Source: Streptomyces sp. P3
Lineage (GTDB): Bacteria > Actinomycetota > Actinomycetes > Streptomycetales > Streptomycetaceae
Direction of reading: 5' to 3'
Length of the DNA: 64,000 nucleotides
Assembly (NCBI GenBank): GCA_016893485.2
Contig: JAFEKX020000001.1
Coordinates: 6,341,501 to 6,405,500 of the forward strand
Below are positions 29,646 to 39,847 of this stretch, piece after piece. Numbering within the stretch: position 1 is the stretch's first letter; each line of letters begins with the position of its first letter. The position numbers and the translations under genes are program-made. The notes beneath the pieces were generated by a model. The model was given only the letters and a program-made list of their open reading frames with translations. It was not told the DNA's origin and searched no databases.

Positions 29646-30293
29646 TTAGGGCCTGTCCACCGTTCGCTTCACGGCGCACAGCAGGCCGTCGCCCACCGGG
29701 AGCAGCGACGGAATCAGCTCGGGGCTCTCGCGCACGGCGCGCAGAAGCTCGCGCAGCCGGAGGACCTCGGTGGGCTGGGGACCCGAGTCGACGGTGCGGC
29801 CGTTGGCGAAGACGCCCTCGAAGGCCACCAGGCCACCCGGACGCAGCAGGCGCAACGATTCAGCGAGATAGTCCAGGAACTCCAGCCGGTCACCGTCGCA
29901 GAACACGAGGTCGTAGCCGGCGTCCGCGAGCCGGGGCAGCACGTCCAGGGCGCGGCCGGGGATGAAGCGGGCCCGGTTGCTGGCGAAACCGCAGGCGCGG
30001 AAGGCCTGGCGGGCGAACTGCTGGTGGTCCGGCTCCGGGTCGACGGTGGTCAGTACCCCGTCCGGCCGCATGCCGTACAGAAGATGCATCCCGGAGACAC
30101 CGGTCCCGGTGCCGATCTCCGCCACCGCCTTCGCGTCCACGGTGGCGGCGAGCATCCGCAGCGCGGCGCCCGTGCCGGGCGACACCGAGCGCAGCCCTGC
30201 CTCGCGGGCCCGGTCACGGGCCCAGCGCAGCGCTTCGTCCTCGGCGACATAGGCGTCGGCGAACGCCCAGCTAGTCTGCCGGTTGCCGGTAAT
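29646..30293 (-). CDS. SAM-dependent O-methyltransferase (Methyltransf_24/COMT type)
   Basis: Class-I methyltransferase of ~215 aa: SAM motif I AEIGTGTGVSGMHLLYG, acidic TVDPEPDHQQFAR, YDLVFCDGD and LRPGGLVAFEGVF. The conserved N-terminus (RQTSWAFADAYVAEDEALRW) extends upstream of any ATG/GTG/TTG. The best start is an ATT codon at 30291-30293, 6 nt after AGGAG. The next conventional start (GTG, 30185) would delete conserved residues. It is divergent from sigE, as in mycobacteria (recollection). The substrate is unknown. Confidence 0.85.
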   Translation of the reverse strand: MTGNRQTSWAFADAYVAEDEALRWARDRAREAGLRSVSPGTGAALRMLAATVDAKAVAEIGTGTGVSGMHLLYGMRPDGVLTTVDPEPDHQQFARQAFRACGFASNRARFIPGRALDVLPRLADAGYDLVFCDGDRLEFLDYLAESLRLLRPGGLVAFEGVFANGRTVDSGPQPTEVLRLRELLRAVRESPELIPSLLPVGDGLLCAVKRTVDRP

Positions 30294-30556
30294 GACCCTC
30301 TCCTGTCCCCGTGGTTGCCTGGGCGTGACTGTATCCGTTGGTGCCGGGAACCTGCTGATGGGACCGGGCGTTTAGAAGGGGAGGAAGGCACTGGGGACGC
30401 GGCCGGAGGGAAGAGCGGGGGATGACGATGGATCAGTACACGGGGCAGAGGCCCGAGCAGGGCCACGAGCGTCGGCTCACACCACCGGCAGGTCGGTATG
30501 AGCGTGTATCAAATTCTCGTAAAACCGCTTATCCGGAGCTAACGGGCGAGGTGGCT

Positions 30557-31326
30557 ATGGTAGGGGCTCCACTGGACACCACCAGAGCCGACAGGGGAGG
30601 TGCGGCTGTACCTGTGGATCGGGAGGAGTGCTCCGGCGCTTTCTCGGATCGGCGGGCAGGCCGAAATCCGTGAACGACACCGCTGCTGACCACAGCCACG
30701 CCGCTGACCATGCCCAGACCGCGACCTTCTCCACCGACGCGGACGGGCAGGCGTGGACTCCGCCCACCTGGGAGGAGATCGTCAGCACCCACAGCGGCCG
30801 TGTGTACCGGCTCGCGTACCGCCTGACGGGGAACCAGCACGACGCCGAGGACCTGACCCAAGAGGTCTTCGTCCGGGTCTTCCGTTCCCTGTCGACGTAC
30901 ACGCCCGGCACCTTCGAGGGCTGGCTGCACCGCATCACCACCAACCTCTTCCTGGACATGGTCCGCCGCAAGCAGCGCATCCGTTTCGACGCGCTGGGGA
31001 GGACGCGGCCGAGCGACTGCCCAGCCGCGAGCCGTCCCCGCAGCAGGTCTTCAACGACGCGCACTTCGACGCGGACGTCCAGCAGGCCCTGGACACCCTG
31101 GCCCCGGAGTTCCGGGCCGCGGTCGTCCTGTGCGACATCGAGGGTCTTTCGTACGAGGAGATCGCCGCGACCCTGGGCGTCAAGCTCGGCACGGTCCGTT
31201 CCCGGATCCACCGCGGCCGCTCCCAGCTCCGCAAGGCCCTCGCACACCGCTCGCCGGAAGCACGGGCCGAGCGCCGTTCCTTCGTGGCGCGTGTGCCCGC
31301 GCTGGGGAGGGGGCGCGACCGCGTGA
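30557..31326 (+). CDS. sigE: ECF RNA polymerase sigma factor, SigE-like (three frameshifts)
   Basis: Envelope-stress sigma factor, ~257 aa repaired. ATG 30557 (MVGAPLDTTRADRGGAA) follows GAGGTGG; shorter starts at GTG 30628 or GTG 30670 are possible. Sigma-2 region: HSGRVYRLAYRLTGNQHDAE and DLTQEVFVRVFRSL, then WLHRITTNLFLDMVRRKQRI. Sigma-4: VVLCDIEGLSYEEIAATLGV and KLGTVRSRIHRGRSQLRKAL. Breaks near 30622, 31006 and 31312 each need one G. The stop overlaps the anti-sigma start, and htrA and tatB follow, which supports the SigE-type name. Confidence 0.92.
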
Positions 31327-32151
31327 GTGGATCACGTCCTACGCCTGCGGAGCAGCACCTGGGAGACCGACTTTCCGCCCTGGTGGACGGCGAGCTCGGT
31401 CATGAGTCGCGCGAGCGTGTACTGGCGCACCTTGCCACCTGTACGAAGTGCAAGGCCGAGGCCGACGCGCAGCGCCGACTGAAGAACGTGTTCGCGGAAG
31501 TGGCCCCGCCGCCGCCCTCCGAGAGCTTCCTGGCCCGACTGCAGGGACTCCCCGGCGGAGGCGACCCGGACGGCGAGGAGCCGCCCGGCGGTGGCCTGTT
31601 CGCCAGTGGCATCGGCGTCTTCGGCGTCAAGAGAGACGGCCCGCTGGACGCGTTCGAGTTCGGCTACGTCCCCGCGGGCCCGCATGCCGCGGCGACGCTG
31701 AGGCCTTCCTCGCCGGCCGCGCGTGAAGGCTTCCGCATCCATGACGTCAGCCGGCACGACACCGACCGCTCCGCCTCGCGCGGCATGCGGTTCGCGTTCG
31801 TCGCCGCCGGTGCGGTCTCGCTCGCCGCGATCGCGCTGGGCGGGGTGGCCACGGTCACGCCCGGCGACACCGCCGCGGAGGCGCGGGGCGGTGCGGGGGG
31901 TGACTCCGGCGCGTACACAGGGTGCGGGTGCGGTGACCCCCGACACGGGGCGGCGCCGCGGGACCGGACCCCTGCTCGCGCAGGGCACCAGCCAGCGGTC
32001 GATGCTCGGCGACACGGCGACGGCACCGACGTCGGTCTCCGCGCCCCTGCTGCCCGGAGTCCCGTCTCCGGCGACCGTCCAGGGAGACGACCAGGTGATG
32101 CACACGTTGACGGCGCCGGTGATGGCAGGGGCGGCGGTCATGTCCCCCTGA
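31323..32151 (+). CDS. Zinc-finger anti-sigma factor (RseA-like), one frameshift
   Basis: Membrane-bound regulator of the preceding sigma factor, ~276 aa. GTG 31323 overlaps its stop. The N-terminal ZAS domain has HLATCTKC (HxxxCxxC) within RERVLAHLATCTKCKAEADA. A Pro/Gly linker follows, then one TM helix (MRFAFVAAGAVSLAAIALGG) and an exported Ala/Thr/Pro-rich tail ending VMHTLTAPVMAGAAVMSP. The frame break is near 31905. It should hold the sigma factor inactive until envelope stress; this is family knowledge plus gene context. Confidence 0.9.
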
Positions 32152-32369
32152 TACGCCCTCTCAACGCGACCCCACCGATCGCGCTCACGTCCTGGTCCAC
32201 GGCCCCGAGGCCATGACCCCGGGCCTCCTGCGCACCCCGTCGTCCCCTGACACCACCTCATCCCCCACACCGACCTCCTCCCACCCTCCACTGACCGACC
32301 CCCGCGCCCTGCCCCACTGACCTGGTTGAATCCGGGAGTTCGGGGTGGCACGGGCAGGCACGGGGGACC

Positions 32370-34925
32370 ATGAGCGGGCGGCCTGAGGGGATGCCGGAAC
32401 GGTGGGCACCGGGGCGACACCGGGGTGTTCGACGCCGGGTGCGGCTGGGGTTGAGAAGTGTGGATGACGGTGCTGGTGGCGATGATGCCGGGGCCTCCGG
32501 ACCTACCCAGCCTGTGGATGGGGACTTTGCGTTGCGGGCGCCTGTTGAGGGGCTGAGCGGTGAAGTGGCTTCTGGTGGGGGTGACTTCGCGTTGGCTGGG
32601 CCTGAGGTGGGGGCGCGGTTGAGGGTGTCAGTGCCGGGGCGGATCGTTCTGCGGGCGAGATTGCAACTGGCCTGACAGCGCCGGGTGTTGGGGCTGCCGT
32701 TGAGGCGGCCCGGTTGGTGTCGGGTTCTGTGGTGGGCGGCGCGGGCGTAGGTGCCGGTGATGACTTTGAGTTGGACCATCCCGGGTTGGCCACCCCGACC
32801 GGCGGTGAGGTCGTAGACGCCAACAGTGTTTCCGAGCCGGCTCACCCTGCCCCGGTCGCCCCGTTGGCCGCCGACGCCGTAGGCACTGGTACCGGTGTCG
32901 AATCCCTCGCGCCCGAACCCCGACGACCCCGGTGTGAGCCTCCCGCCCGCCGGTCGTCCCAAGCCTCTCCATGACCCCGGCCCCTACAGCACCCCTCCGT
33001 ACGGTGCCCCGGGCCCCTGGGCGCCCGCGCCGGCGGTTCAGCACCCGGGGTCACCTCTGCGTCCCGGGCGGTCATAGGGGCCCCTACAGCAGTCCCCGGG
33101 GCTCACGTCCCGCCGGTCCCGGACAGCGCGCCCGCGCCTTCCGGCACACCTGCGGCGCGTTTCGCTGACGCTGAGCCTCCGGCACCCTTGCTCCGCCTGC
33201 CGCCGGCGCTGCCTCCGACCCGCCCCCGGCATCCTTCGCTGTCCCCGCACCACCCTCCTCCGGCACCGCGTCTCCCAGCAGCGCGGCACCCCTGCACCTG
33301 CACCCATCCCCGCGCTGACGCCTCCGCAGGCCCTCGTCACGCCCCCTGCGCCCTTCGGTGTCCCTGCACCGCCCTCGTCCGACACTTCGACCTCGGCTCC
33401 GCTCACTTCAGCCGACCTCCCTGGTAGCCCAGTTGTCCCGGGCCCGGCACCTGCCTCCGTCCCGGAGTACCTCGCTCCCGCTCCTGTTGCTGACCCAGCA
33501 CCCGTCACCCCCACGGACTCGGCGGCCTTCGTCACTCCGAACCCAGCCCAGCCCCCCATCCGGAATTCACCCGTCCCCACTCCGGAGCCCCCCGCACCCG
33601 CCTCCACCCCTAAGCCAGACCCAGCCCCCACCCAGACCCCAAACCCCGCCCCCGCCCCGGCGCACCCCGCACCCGCCTCCACCCCTAAGCCAGGACCGAC
33701 CCTCGCCCCGCCCCCTACGCCCCGTCGCCCCCGCTTCCGACCCACCCCCGAACCCGGCACCAGACCCCACCCCCACACCCCCAACCCCTGGCACCGCTAC
33801 GACCCTGGGCGACCCAGACCCCCGCCCCCTCCAACAGACCGGCGCTTCAACCTCAAGCTCCACCCCCGCCCACCCCCGAATCTGCCCCCGCACCCTCCTG
33901 ACCTCCGCCTTGGCGCTCGCCCTGCTCGCCGGAGGGGTCGGCGGAGTCGTAGGGGCCTATGTCGAGCGAGGTGGGCCCGGCGGGGACGTCGTGTTGGCGC
34001 AGGCCGGGAAGGACGACACCGTCGCCGGGATTGCCGCTCGGGCGCTTCCCAGCGTGGTGACCTTGCGGGTGGCCGGGGTGCGGAGTTGGGGACCGGGGCC
34101 GGGATCGTGTTCGACGGGCGTGGGGACATCCTTACCAACAACCATGTCGTGCGGCCGGGGGAAAAGGCGGGGCCATATCCGTTCGGTTCAGTGGGGGGCA
34201 GACCGTCAAGGGGAAGTGGTCGGGCGGGATGTCGGGTACGACCTCGCTGTCGTGCGGGTGCGTGGCGTGCGGGGGCTCCGGGCGATGCCGCTCGGGAATT
34301 CCGACAACGTGCGGGTGGGTGACCCGGTCGTCGCGATCGGGGCGCCGTTCGGGCTCGACAACACCGTGACCGCCGGGATCGTCAGCGCGAAGGAACGGCC
34401 CGTCACGACCGGCGGGGACGCGTCGGACGGGAGTGACGTGTCGTACCTCGACGCTCTGCAGACCGACGCGCCGATCAATCCCGGGAACTGCGGTGGGCCG
34501 TTGCTCGACGCGCGGGGGCTGCTGGTCGGGGTCAACTCCGCCATCCGGTCCGCCGATGGCCAGGACGGGGAGGGGGAGAAGAGTGCTCAGAGTGGGTCGG
34601 TGGGGCTTGGGTTCGCCATTCCTGTCAATCAGGCCAAGCGGGTTGCCGAGGAGCTGATCAACAGCGGGAAGGCGACTCATCCCGTCATCGGAGTCACCCT
34701 CGACCTGGACTACGCCGACGACGGAGCCCGCGTGGCCAGGCCCAAGGCCGGGCTCAAGGCGGGGACGTCATCACCCGGGTCGACGGTGAGCCGGTGCACT
34801 CCGGTGACGAGCTCGTCGTCAGGACGCGTGCGCACCGGCCCGGTGACCACCTGCGGCTGACGCTGCGGCGAGGCGGCAAGGACATGACCTTGTCGCTGGT
34901 GCTCGGCTCCGCGACCGGTGATTGA
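32370..34925 (+). CDS. HtrA-like membrane protease with long disordered N-terminus; catalytic Ser replaced by Cys
   Basis: Trypsin-like/PDZ protein downstream of the sigma/anti-sigma pair. Start MSGRPEGMPERW at ATG 32370 is likely but unproven. About 500 cytoplasmic Pro/Ala-rich residues precede the TM helix (LLTSALALALLAGGVGGVVG). The protease domain has the His in ILTNNHVV and Asp in GYDLAVVRV, but the nucleophile motif reads INPGNCGGPLLDARG, with TGC at 34489-34491 where HtrA has Ser. A PDZ domain ends RLTLRRGGKDMTLSLVLGS. At least eight single-base shifts interrupt the frame, most in C or G runs, so the N-terminal length is approximate. It probably handles misfolded secreted proteins. Confidence 0.82.
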
Positions 34926-35126
34926 CAGAAACGTCACAGGTGGGAGCCCCGCGCCCGGTCCCACTAGGCAAACAACCCGGAAAACCGGTCCTGTACATCC
35001 ACTCGTAGCCCACGGGACAGTACCGGTCGGGTGGGATCGCCGGGTACCGTGGACCCGGCCCGGACCACGGAAGACCCGCACAGACCACCGAGGGCCGAGG
35101 ACCGAGGACATCGCAAGGAGCTTCAG

Positions 35127-35564
35127 GTGTTCAATGACATAGGACCGCTCGAGCTGGTGACGATCATTGTGCTCGCCGTGCTCGTCTTCGGTCCGGACAA
35201 GCTCCCGAAGGTCATCCAGGACGTCATGCGGACGATCCGGAAGATCCGAGAGTTCTCGGAGAGCGCCAAGGCGGACATCCGCGAGGAGCTGGGCCCGGAG
35301 TTCAAGGACTTCGACTTCGAGGACCTCAACCCCAAGACGTTCCTGCGCAAGCAGCTGGACAACGACGAGCTGGGGCTCAAGGAGATCCGCAACGGCTTCG
35401 ACCTGAAGAAGGAGATGGCCGAGGTCACGGAGGCCGTGCAGAGCGCGGACACCCCCTCCTCCTCGTCGTCCTCGTCCTCCGGCAGCGGTCGCCTCGACAT
35501 GACCAAGAAGGCCGAGGACCCGGAGAAGGACGACCGCCCGCCCTTCGACGCCGACGCCACCTGA
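35127..35564 (+). CDS. tatB: Twin-arginine translocase subunit TatB
   Basis: 145-aa membrane protein. GTG 35127 lies 6 bp after AAGGAG. The N-terminal helix with the hinge is diagnostic (FNDIGPLELVTIIVLAVLVF then GPDKLPKVIQDVMRTIRKIR). An amphipathic helix and an acidic region follow, then a polyserine stretch and a charged tail. TatB forms the signal-peptide receptor with TatC. The SBP at 1-537 carries a Tat motif, an example of a client in the same window. Confidence 0.95.
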   Translation: MFNDIGPLELVTIIVLAVLVFGPDKLPKVIQDVMRTIRKIREFSESAKADIREELGPEFKDFDFEDLNPKTFLRKQLDNDELGLKEIRNGFDLKKEMAEVTEAVQSADTPSSSSSSSSGSGRLDMTKKAEDPEKDDRPPFDADAT

Positions 35565-35811
35565 GAGTCGTAGGCCACAGTCCCTCCACCGCGTCGTACG
35601 TGACGCGTTTCATACCTCCCCACCCCCTCTGACGCCTCCAAACGGCCTCCGTACGGCCCGAACAAGGCCCCCGTGCGCCTCACGCGCCGGGCGCTTTCCG
35701 GGCTGCCTCGCATGAGGTGGCTATGCTGCCGAGTTGTTGTGCGGACCGGGCGAGTCGCCCGACGGGGGGCGGGCCGCCCCGGTCCGACGAGAGCGAGGAG
35801 GCGTCCGGAGC

Positions 35812-36475
35812 ATGGAGACGACGAGTCGGGTAGGCGCGCAGGCGCCGGCCGCGGAGGGCGGACAGCAGGTCCCCCTCCGCCCGGCGCACGGTCGACGGCT
35901 ACCTGCTGGCGCCCTTCCCCTGGTACGGCCTCGACGAGGCCTTCACGGGGCCGCGCTGGCTGATGCAGGTGGGCATGGCGGCGGACGGAGCCGTGGAGCA
36001 CGGTTCGATCGGGCACGGTGACGAGCCCTCCGTACGCAACGAAGGCACGGAGGACAAGGAGAAGTTCGCGGTGGTCGTCACCGTCGCGGGCAACCCCGCC
36101 CGGCGCACCGCCGACGGGACGGGCCTGCTGGAGGCCACCTCGGTCTCCTCGGCGGCCTGGCTCGCCGGGGTGGGGCTGCTGTCGTTCACCTGGCCGGGCC
36201 AGATGGACCACACCCTGCGCGACGACTGGCTGGAGCAGCAGACGGAGACCGCCTGGGTCCTGGCCGACGACCTGGCCGGCGACGACTGGTCCACCCTGTC
36301 CCTGCCGGTGGACGGCGTACCGACGCCCTTCCACTACCGGGAGTCCGAGTTCGGGTGGGTCCTCGCGGGTTCGACTCAGGAGGGCGTCCACGTGGGGGCG
36401 TACGGCCGGGGCATGAGCGCGTACGGGCTCGGCTTCGCCATGATCAAGGACATCACGACGTACGCCGCTCAGTAG
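35812..36475 (+). CDS. Conserved hypothetical protein between tatB and mrp (one frameshift)
   Basis: About 221 aa, cytoplasmic and acidic. ATG 35812 begins METTSRVGAQAPAAEGGQQV. One missing C near 35873-35877 breaks the frame, after which RRTVDGYLLAPFPWYGLDEA and FTGPRWLMQVGMAADGAVEH follow. Aromatic-rich motifs (LSFTWPGQMDHTLRDDWLEQ; PFHYRESEFGWVLAGSTQEG) suggest a globular domain. No known fold or active site is recognised. A 17-bp hairpin follows the stop. Confidence 0.82.
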
Positions 36476-36483
36476 CGGCTGTG

Positions 36484-36522
36484 ACGATGGGGGCGCCGTC
36501 TCGCGGACGGCGCCCCCATCGT
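36484..36522. terminator. Bidirectional hairpin terminator
   Basis: A perfect 17-bp stem (ACGATGGGGGCGCCGTC and its complement) with a TCGCG loop, between the converging hypothetical gene and mrp. Confidence 0.88.
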
Positions 36523-36535
36523 CGTAGGAAGTCGC

Positions 36536-37669
36536 CTAGAACTTGTTCCTCGGGGTGATCCCCAGTGACATGCCCGAGAGGCCGCGCTGGCGGCCGCCCA
36601 GCTTGCCCGCGATCGCGCGCAGGGCCGCGCCCGCCGGGGAGTCCGGGTCGGTCAGGACGACCGGCTTGCCGTCGTCGCCGCCCTCGCGGAGGCGGACGTC
36701 GATCGGGATGCTGCCCAGTACCGGGACGGCGGCGCCCGTCGTGCGGGTGAGGCCGTCCGCCACCGACTGGCCGCCGCCCGTACCGAAGACGTCGACCATC
36801 TCGCCGCAGTGCGGGCACGGCAGGCCCGCCATGTTCTCGACGACGCCGACGATCTTCTGGTGGGTCTGTACGGCGATGGAGCCCGCGCGCTCGGCGACCT
36901 CGGCCGCCGCCTGCTGAGGGTCGTCACGACGAGGATCTCGGCGTTCGGGACGAGCTGGGCGACGGAGATCGCGATGTCGCCGGTGCCCGGCGGGAGGTCG
37001 AGCAGCAGGACGTCCAGGTCGCCCCAGTACACGTCCGCCAGGAACTGCTGGAGCGCGCGGTGCAGCATGGGGCCGCGCCACACCACCGGTGCGTTGCCCG
37101 GCGTGAACATGCCGATGGAGATGACCTTCACGCCGTGTGCCCGACGGCGGCATGATCATGTTCTCGACCTGGGTGGGGTGGCCGTCGGCGCCCAGCATGC
37201 GGGGCACGGAGTGGCCGTAGATGTCGGCGTCGACGACACCGACCTTGAGGCCGTCGGCGGCCATCGCGGCGGCGAGGTTCACCGTCACCGAGGACTTGCC
37301 GACGCCGCCCTTGCCGGAGGCGACCGCGTAGACGCGGGTGAGGGAGCCGGGCTGCGCGAAGGGGACCTCGCGCTCGGCCTTGCCACCGCGCAGGGCGCTC
37401 GCGAGTTCCTTGCGCTGCTCGTCGCTCATCACGTCCAGCGTCACCTCGACGCCGGTGACGCCCTCGACGCCCAGGACCGCGTCGGTCACGCGCTGGGTGA
37501 TGGTCTCGCGCATGGGGCAGCCGGAGACCGTCAGGTACACGGTGACCGCGACCGCTCCGTCCGCACCGATCTCCACCGACTTGACCATCCCCAACTCGGT
37601 GATGGGTCGGTTGATCTCGGGGTCGTTCACCGTCGACAGCGCTTCACGCACCGCGTCTTCCGTAGCCAT
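36536..37669 (-). CDS. mrp: Mrp/ApbC family P-loop ATPase, Fe-S cluster carrier (two frameshifts)
   Basis: About 378 aa. An N-terminal DUF59/MIP18 domain (VNDPEINRPITELGMVKSVE, SGCPMRETITQRV) precedes the MinD-like ATPase with deviant Walker A ASGKGGVGKSS, switch DADIYGHSVPRMLG, Walker B LLLDLPPGTGD and the CxxC cluster-binding pair in LPCPHCGEMVDVFG. Breaks near 37141 and 36912 are single-base. ATG 37669. It delivers Fe-S clusters to apoproteins. It is transcribed away from the DUF1003 gene direction in tandem (both minus). Confidence 0.94.
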   Translation of the reverse strand: MATEDAVREALSTVNDPEINRPITELGMVKSVEIGADGAVAVTVYLTVSGCPMRETITQRVTDAVLGVEGVTGVEVTLDVMSDEQRKELASALRGGKAEREVPFAQPGSLTRVYAVASGKGGVGKSSVTVNLAAAMAADGLKVGVVDADIYGHSVPRMLGADGHPTQVENMIMPPSGTRREGHLHRHVHAGQRTGGVARPHAAPRAPAVPGGRVLGRPGRPAARPPAGHRRHRDLRRPARPERRDPRRDDPQQAAAEVAERAGSIAVQTHQKIVGVVENMAGLPCPHCGEMVDVFGTGGGQSVADGLTRTTGAAVPVLGSIPIDVRLREGGDDGKPVVLTDPDSPAGAALRAIAGKLGGRQRGLSGMSLGITPRNKF

Positions 37670-37712
37670 AGGGTCGATGGTACGGCGCCGCGCGGGGCCC
37701 CAGGTAAGCCCG

Positions 37713-38306
37713 TCACCGGTCGTCTACGTCACGTGCCTGCGACCGTTCTGCCGGGAATACGACGTGTTTGTGGAGGCCGCCCTCCCGTTCCTCCAGCTCT
37801 TTCACCAGGTCCTGGAGTTCGGAGCGGATCCAGTCCCGGGTCGCGACCTCGCCGAGGCCGATGCGCAGGGCGGCGATCTCGCGGGTCAGGTACTCGGTGT
37901 CGGCGATCGACCGCTCGTTCTGCTTGCGGTCCTGTTCGAGGTTGACCCGGTCGCGGTCGTCCTGCCGGTTCTGCGCGAGCAGGATCAGCGGGGCCGCGTA
38001 GGACGCCTGGAGGGACAGCATCAACGTGAGGAAGATGAACGGGTAGTTGTCGAACCGGACGTCGCGGGGCGCGAAGATGTTCCACAGCACCCAGACGATG
38101 ATGACGACCGTCATCCAGACGATGAACCGCCCGGTGCCCAGGAACCGCGCGATCCGCTCCGACAGCCGCCCGAAGGCCTCCGGGTCGTACTCGGGCAGGA
38201 ACCGGCGCCGGGGCGGGCGCGGCTGGTCGAGCCGGGCCCGGGGCCGGGTGGTGGCGGTCGCGCCCGCCGGTGTCCTGTCACGCGTGGACTCGCGCTCAGG
38301 AGTCAT
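37713..38306 (-). CDS. DUF1003 membrane protein
   Basis: 197 aa with a cytoplasmic basic N-terminus, two TM helices (RFIVWMTVVIIVWVLWNIFA; YPFIFLTLMLSLQASYAAPL) and a C-terminal coiled coil (RDRVNLEQDRKQNERSIADT). It is uninterrupted. Its ATG lies inside the end of the upstream MgtE-N/CBS gene (11-bp overlap), so the two are coupled and probably work together, perhaps in magnesium handling. The function is not established. Confidence 0.93.
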   Translation of the reverse strand: MTPERESTRDRTPAGATATTRPRARLDQPRPPRRRFLPEYDPEAFGRLSERIARFLGTGRFIVWMTVVIIVWVLWNIFAPRDVRFDNYPFIFLTLMLSLQASYAAPLILLAQNRQDDRDRVNLEQDRKQNERSIADTEYLTREIAALRIGLGEVATRDWIRSELQDLVKELEEREGGLHKHVVFPAERSQARDVDDR

Positions 38307-39640
38307 GAGCCGCCACCTCCTCCGCCTCTGCCGGTCCGTCCGCCGATGTCTCTTCCGATGCCGCTGACTCGTTCGCGCCCTCGTCGAGGTGGAACTCGGT
38401 CTCCCGCCAGTCCTCCGGCAGCATGTGGTCCAGCACGTCGTCCACGGTCACCGCCCCGAGCAGCGACCCGGTCTCGTCGACCACGGGCGCCCGACGACCA
38501 TGTCGTACGTCGCGAAGAACCCGGCGATCAGCTGGAGCGTCGCGTCCGGGTCGAGCGGCTGCAGGTCGTCGTCGATGATCGCACTGACCAGGGTGTACGG
38601 CGGGTCGCGCAGCAGCCGCTGGAAGTGGACCGTGCCGAGGTACTTGCCGGTCGGGGTGTCGTCCGGCGGGCGGCACACGTAGACCTGGGCGGCGAGGGCC
38701 GGGGAGAGGTCGGCGCTGCGGACCCGGGCGAGTGCGTCGGCGACGGTCGCGTCGGGCCGTAGGACGATCGGCTCGGTCGTCATCAGACCGCCGGCCGTGT
38801 GCTCCTCGTACGACATCAGGCGGCGGACGTCCGCCGCCTCGGAGGGCTGCATCAGGTTGAGGAGGCGTTCCTTGTCGTCCTCGGGGAGTTCGGAGAGGAG
38901 GTCGGCCGCGTCGTCCGGGTCCATGGCCTCCAGGACGTCGGCCGCGCGCTCCTCCTTCAGCTTGCCGAGGATCTCGATCTGGTCGTCCTCGGGGAGCTCT
39001 TCGAGGACGTCGGCGAGGCGGTCGTCGTCGAGGGCGGCGGCGACCTCGGCCCGGCGCTTGGGGGAGAGGTGGTGCAGGACGTTGGCGAGGTCGGCGGGGC
39101 GCAGTTGCTCGAAGGTGGCCAGGAGGTTCTCAGCGCCCTGTCCCTGCTCCTCCAGGGAGAAACCGGTGACGCTGGACCAGTCCACGGTCAGCGTCTCTCC
39201 CTTGGCCCTTCTGAAGGCTCCGCCGGTCCTGCCCTTGCGGACGAAGACGCGGTCGATCTCCCAGTCCCGGCGGGCGGGCAGATGCTGCACCGACAGGTCG
39301 AGGACGGTGACCTCCTCGCCGGTCTCGACGAGGGTGACGCGCCGGTCCAGGAGTTCGCCGAACACCAGCCGCTCGGTGGGGCGTTGCTCGAAGCGGCGGA
39401 CGTTCAGCACGCCGGTGGTGATGACCTGTCCGGACTCGATGCCGGTGACGCGGGTCATCGGGAGGAAGATGCGGCGGCGGGTGGAGAGTTCGACGACGAG
39501 GCCGAGCAGCCGCGGGGGCGCCGGCCGACGCGGAGCATGGCGACGAGGTCGCGGACGCGGCCCACCTGGTCGCCGTTCGGGTCGAAGACGGCGACACCGG
39601 CGAGGTGCGACACGAAGACCCGGGGAGCGCCCGATGCCAT
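38296..39640 (-). CDS. MgtE N-domain/CBS-domain regulatory protein without transmembrane channel (two frameshifts)
   Basis: About 448 aa, soluble. ATG 39640 is chosen because GGAGGTGCGGCC precedes it; an upstream ATG at 39670 has no RBS. Order: a PRC-barrel-like start (VFVSHLAGVAVFDPNGDQVG), a second such region, the MgtE_N superhelix with repeated LPEDD motifs (ADVLEELPEDDQIEILGKLK; LLSELPEDDKERLLNLMQPS), then two CBS domains (GGLMTTEPIVLRPDATVADA; VVDETGSLLGAVTVDDVLDH). Breaks near 39516 and 38497. It lacks the five MgtE TM helices, so it is likely a Mg/nucleotide-sensing partner. Confidence 0.9.
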
Positions 39641-39847
39641 GGCCGCACCTCCATTCTTTTCTGTGTTCACCGAGGGACTCGCTGCTTCCCCGATGTTCCG
39701 AATTGCCTGCTCGGATGGGCTTCAGGCTAGCCCGTCCGCATGTGATCCGCGCTGGTGGGCGGTCCGGACGGACTGGCTCCGTCGGCGCCTCGCGGCCCCG
39801 GTACGCTGCCGTACGCCATCGACCCCCGCACGGAAGGCATCCCACCT

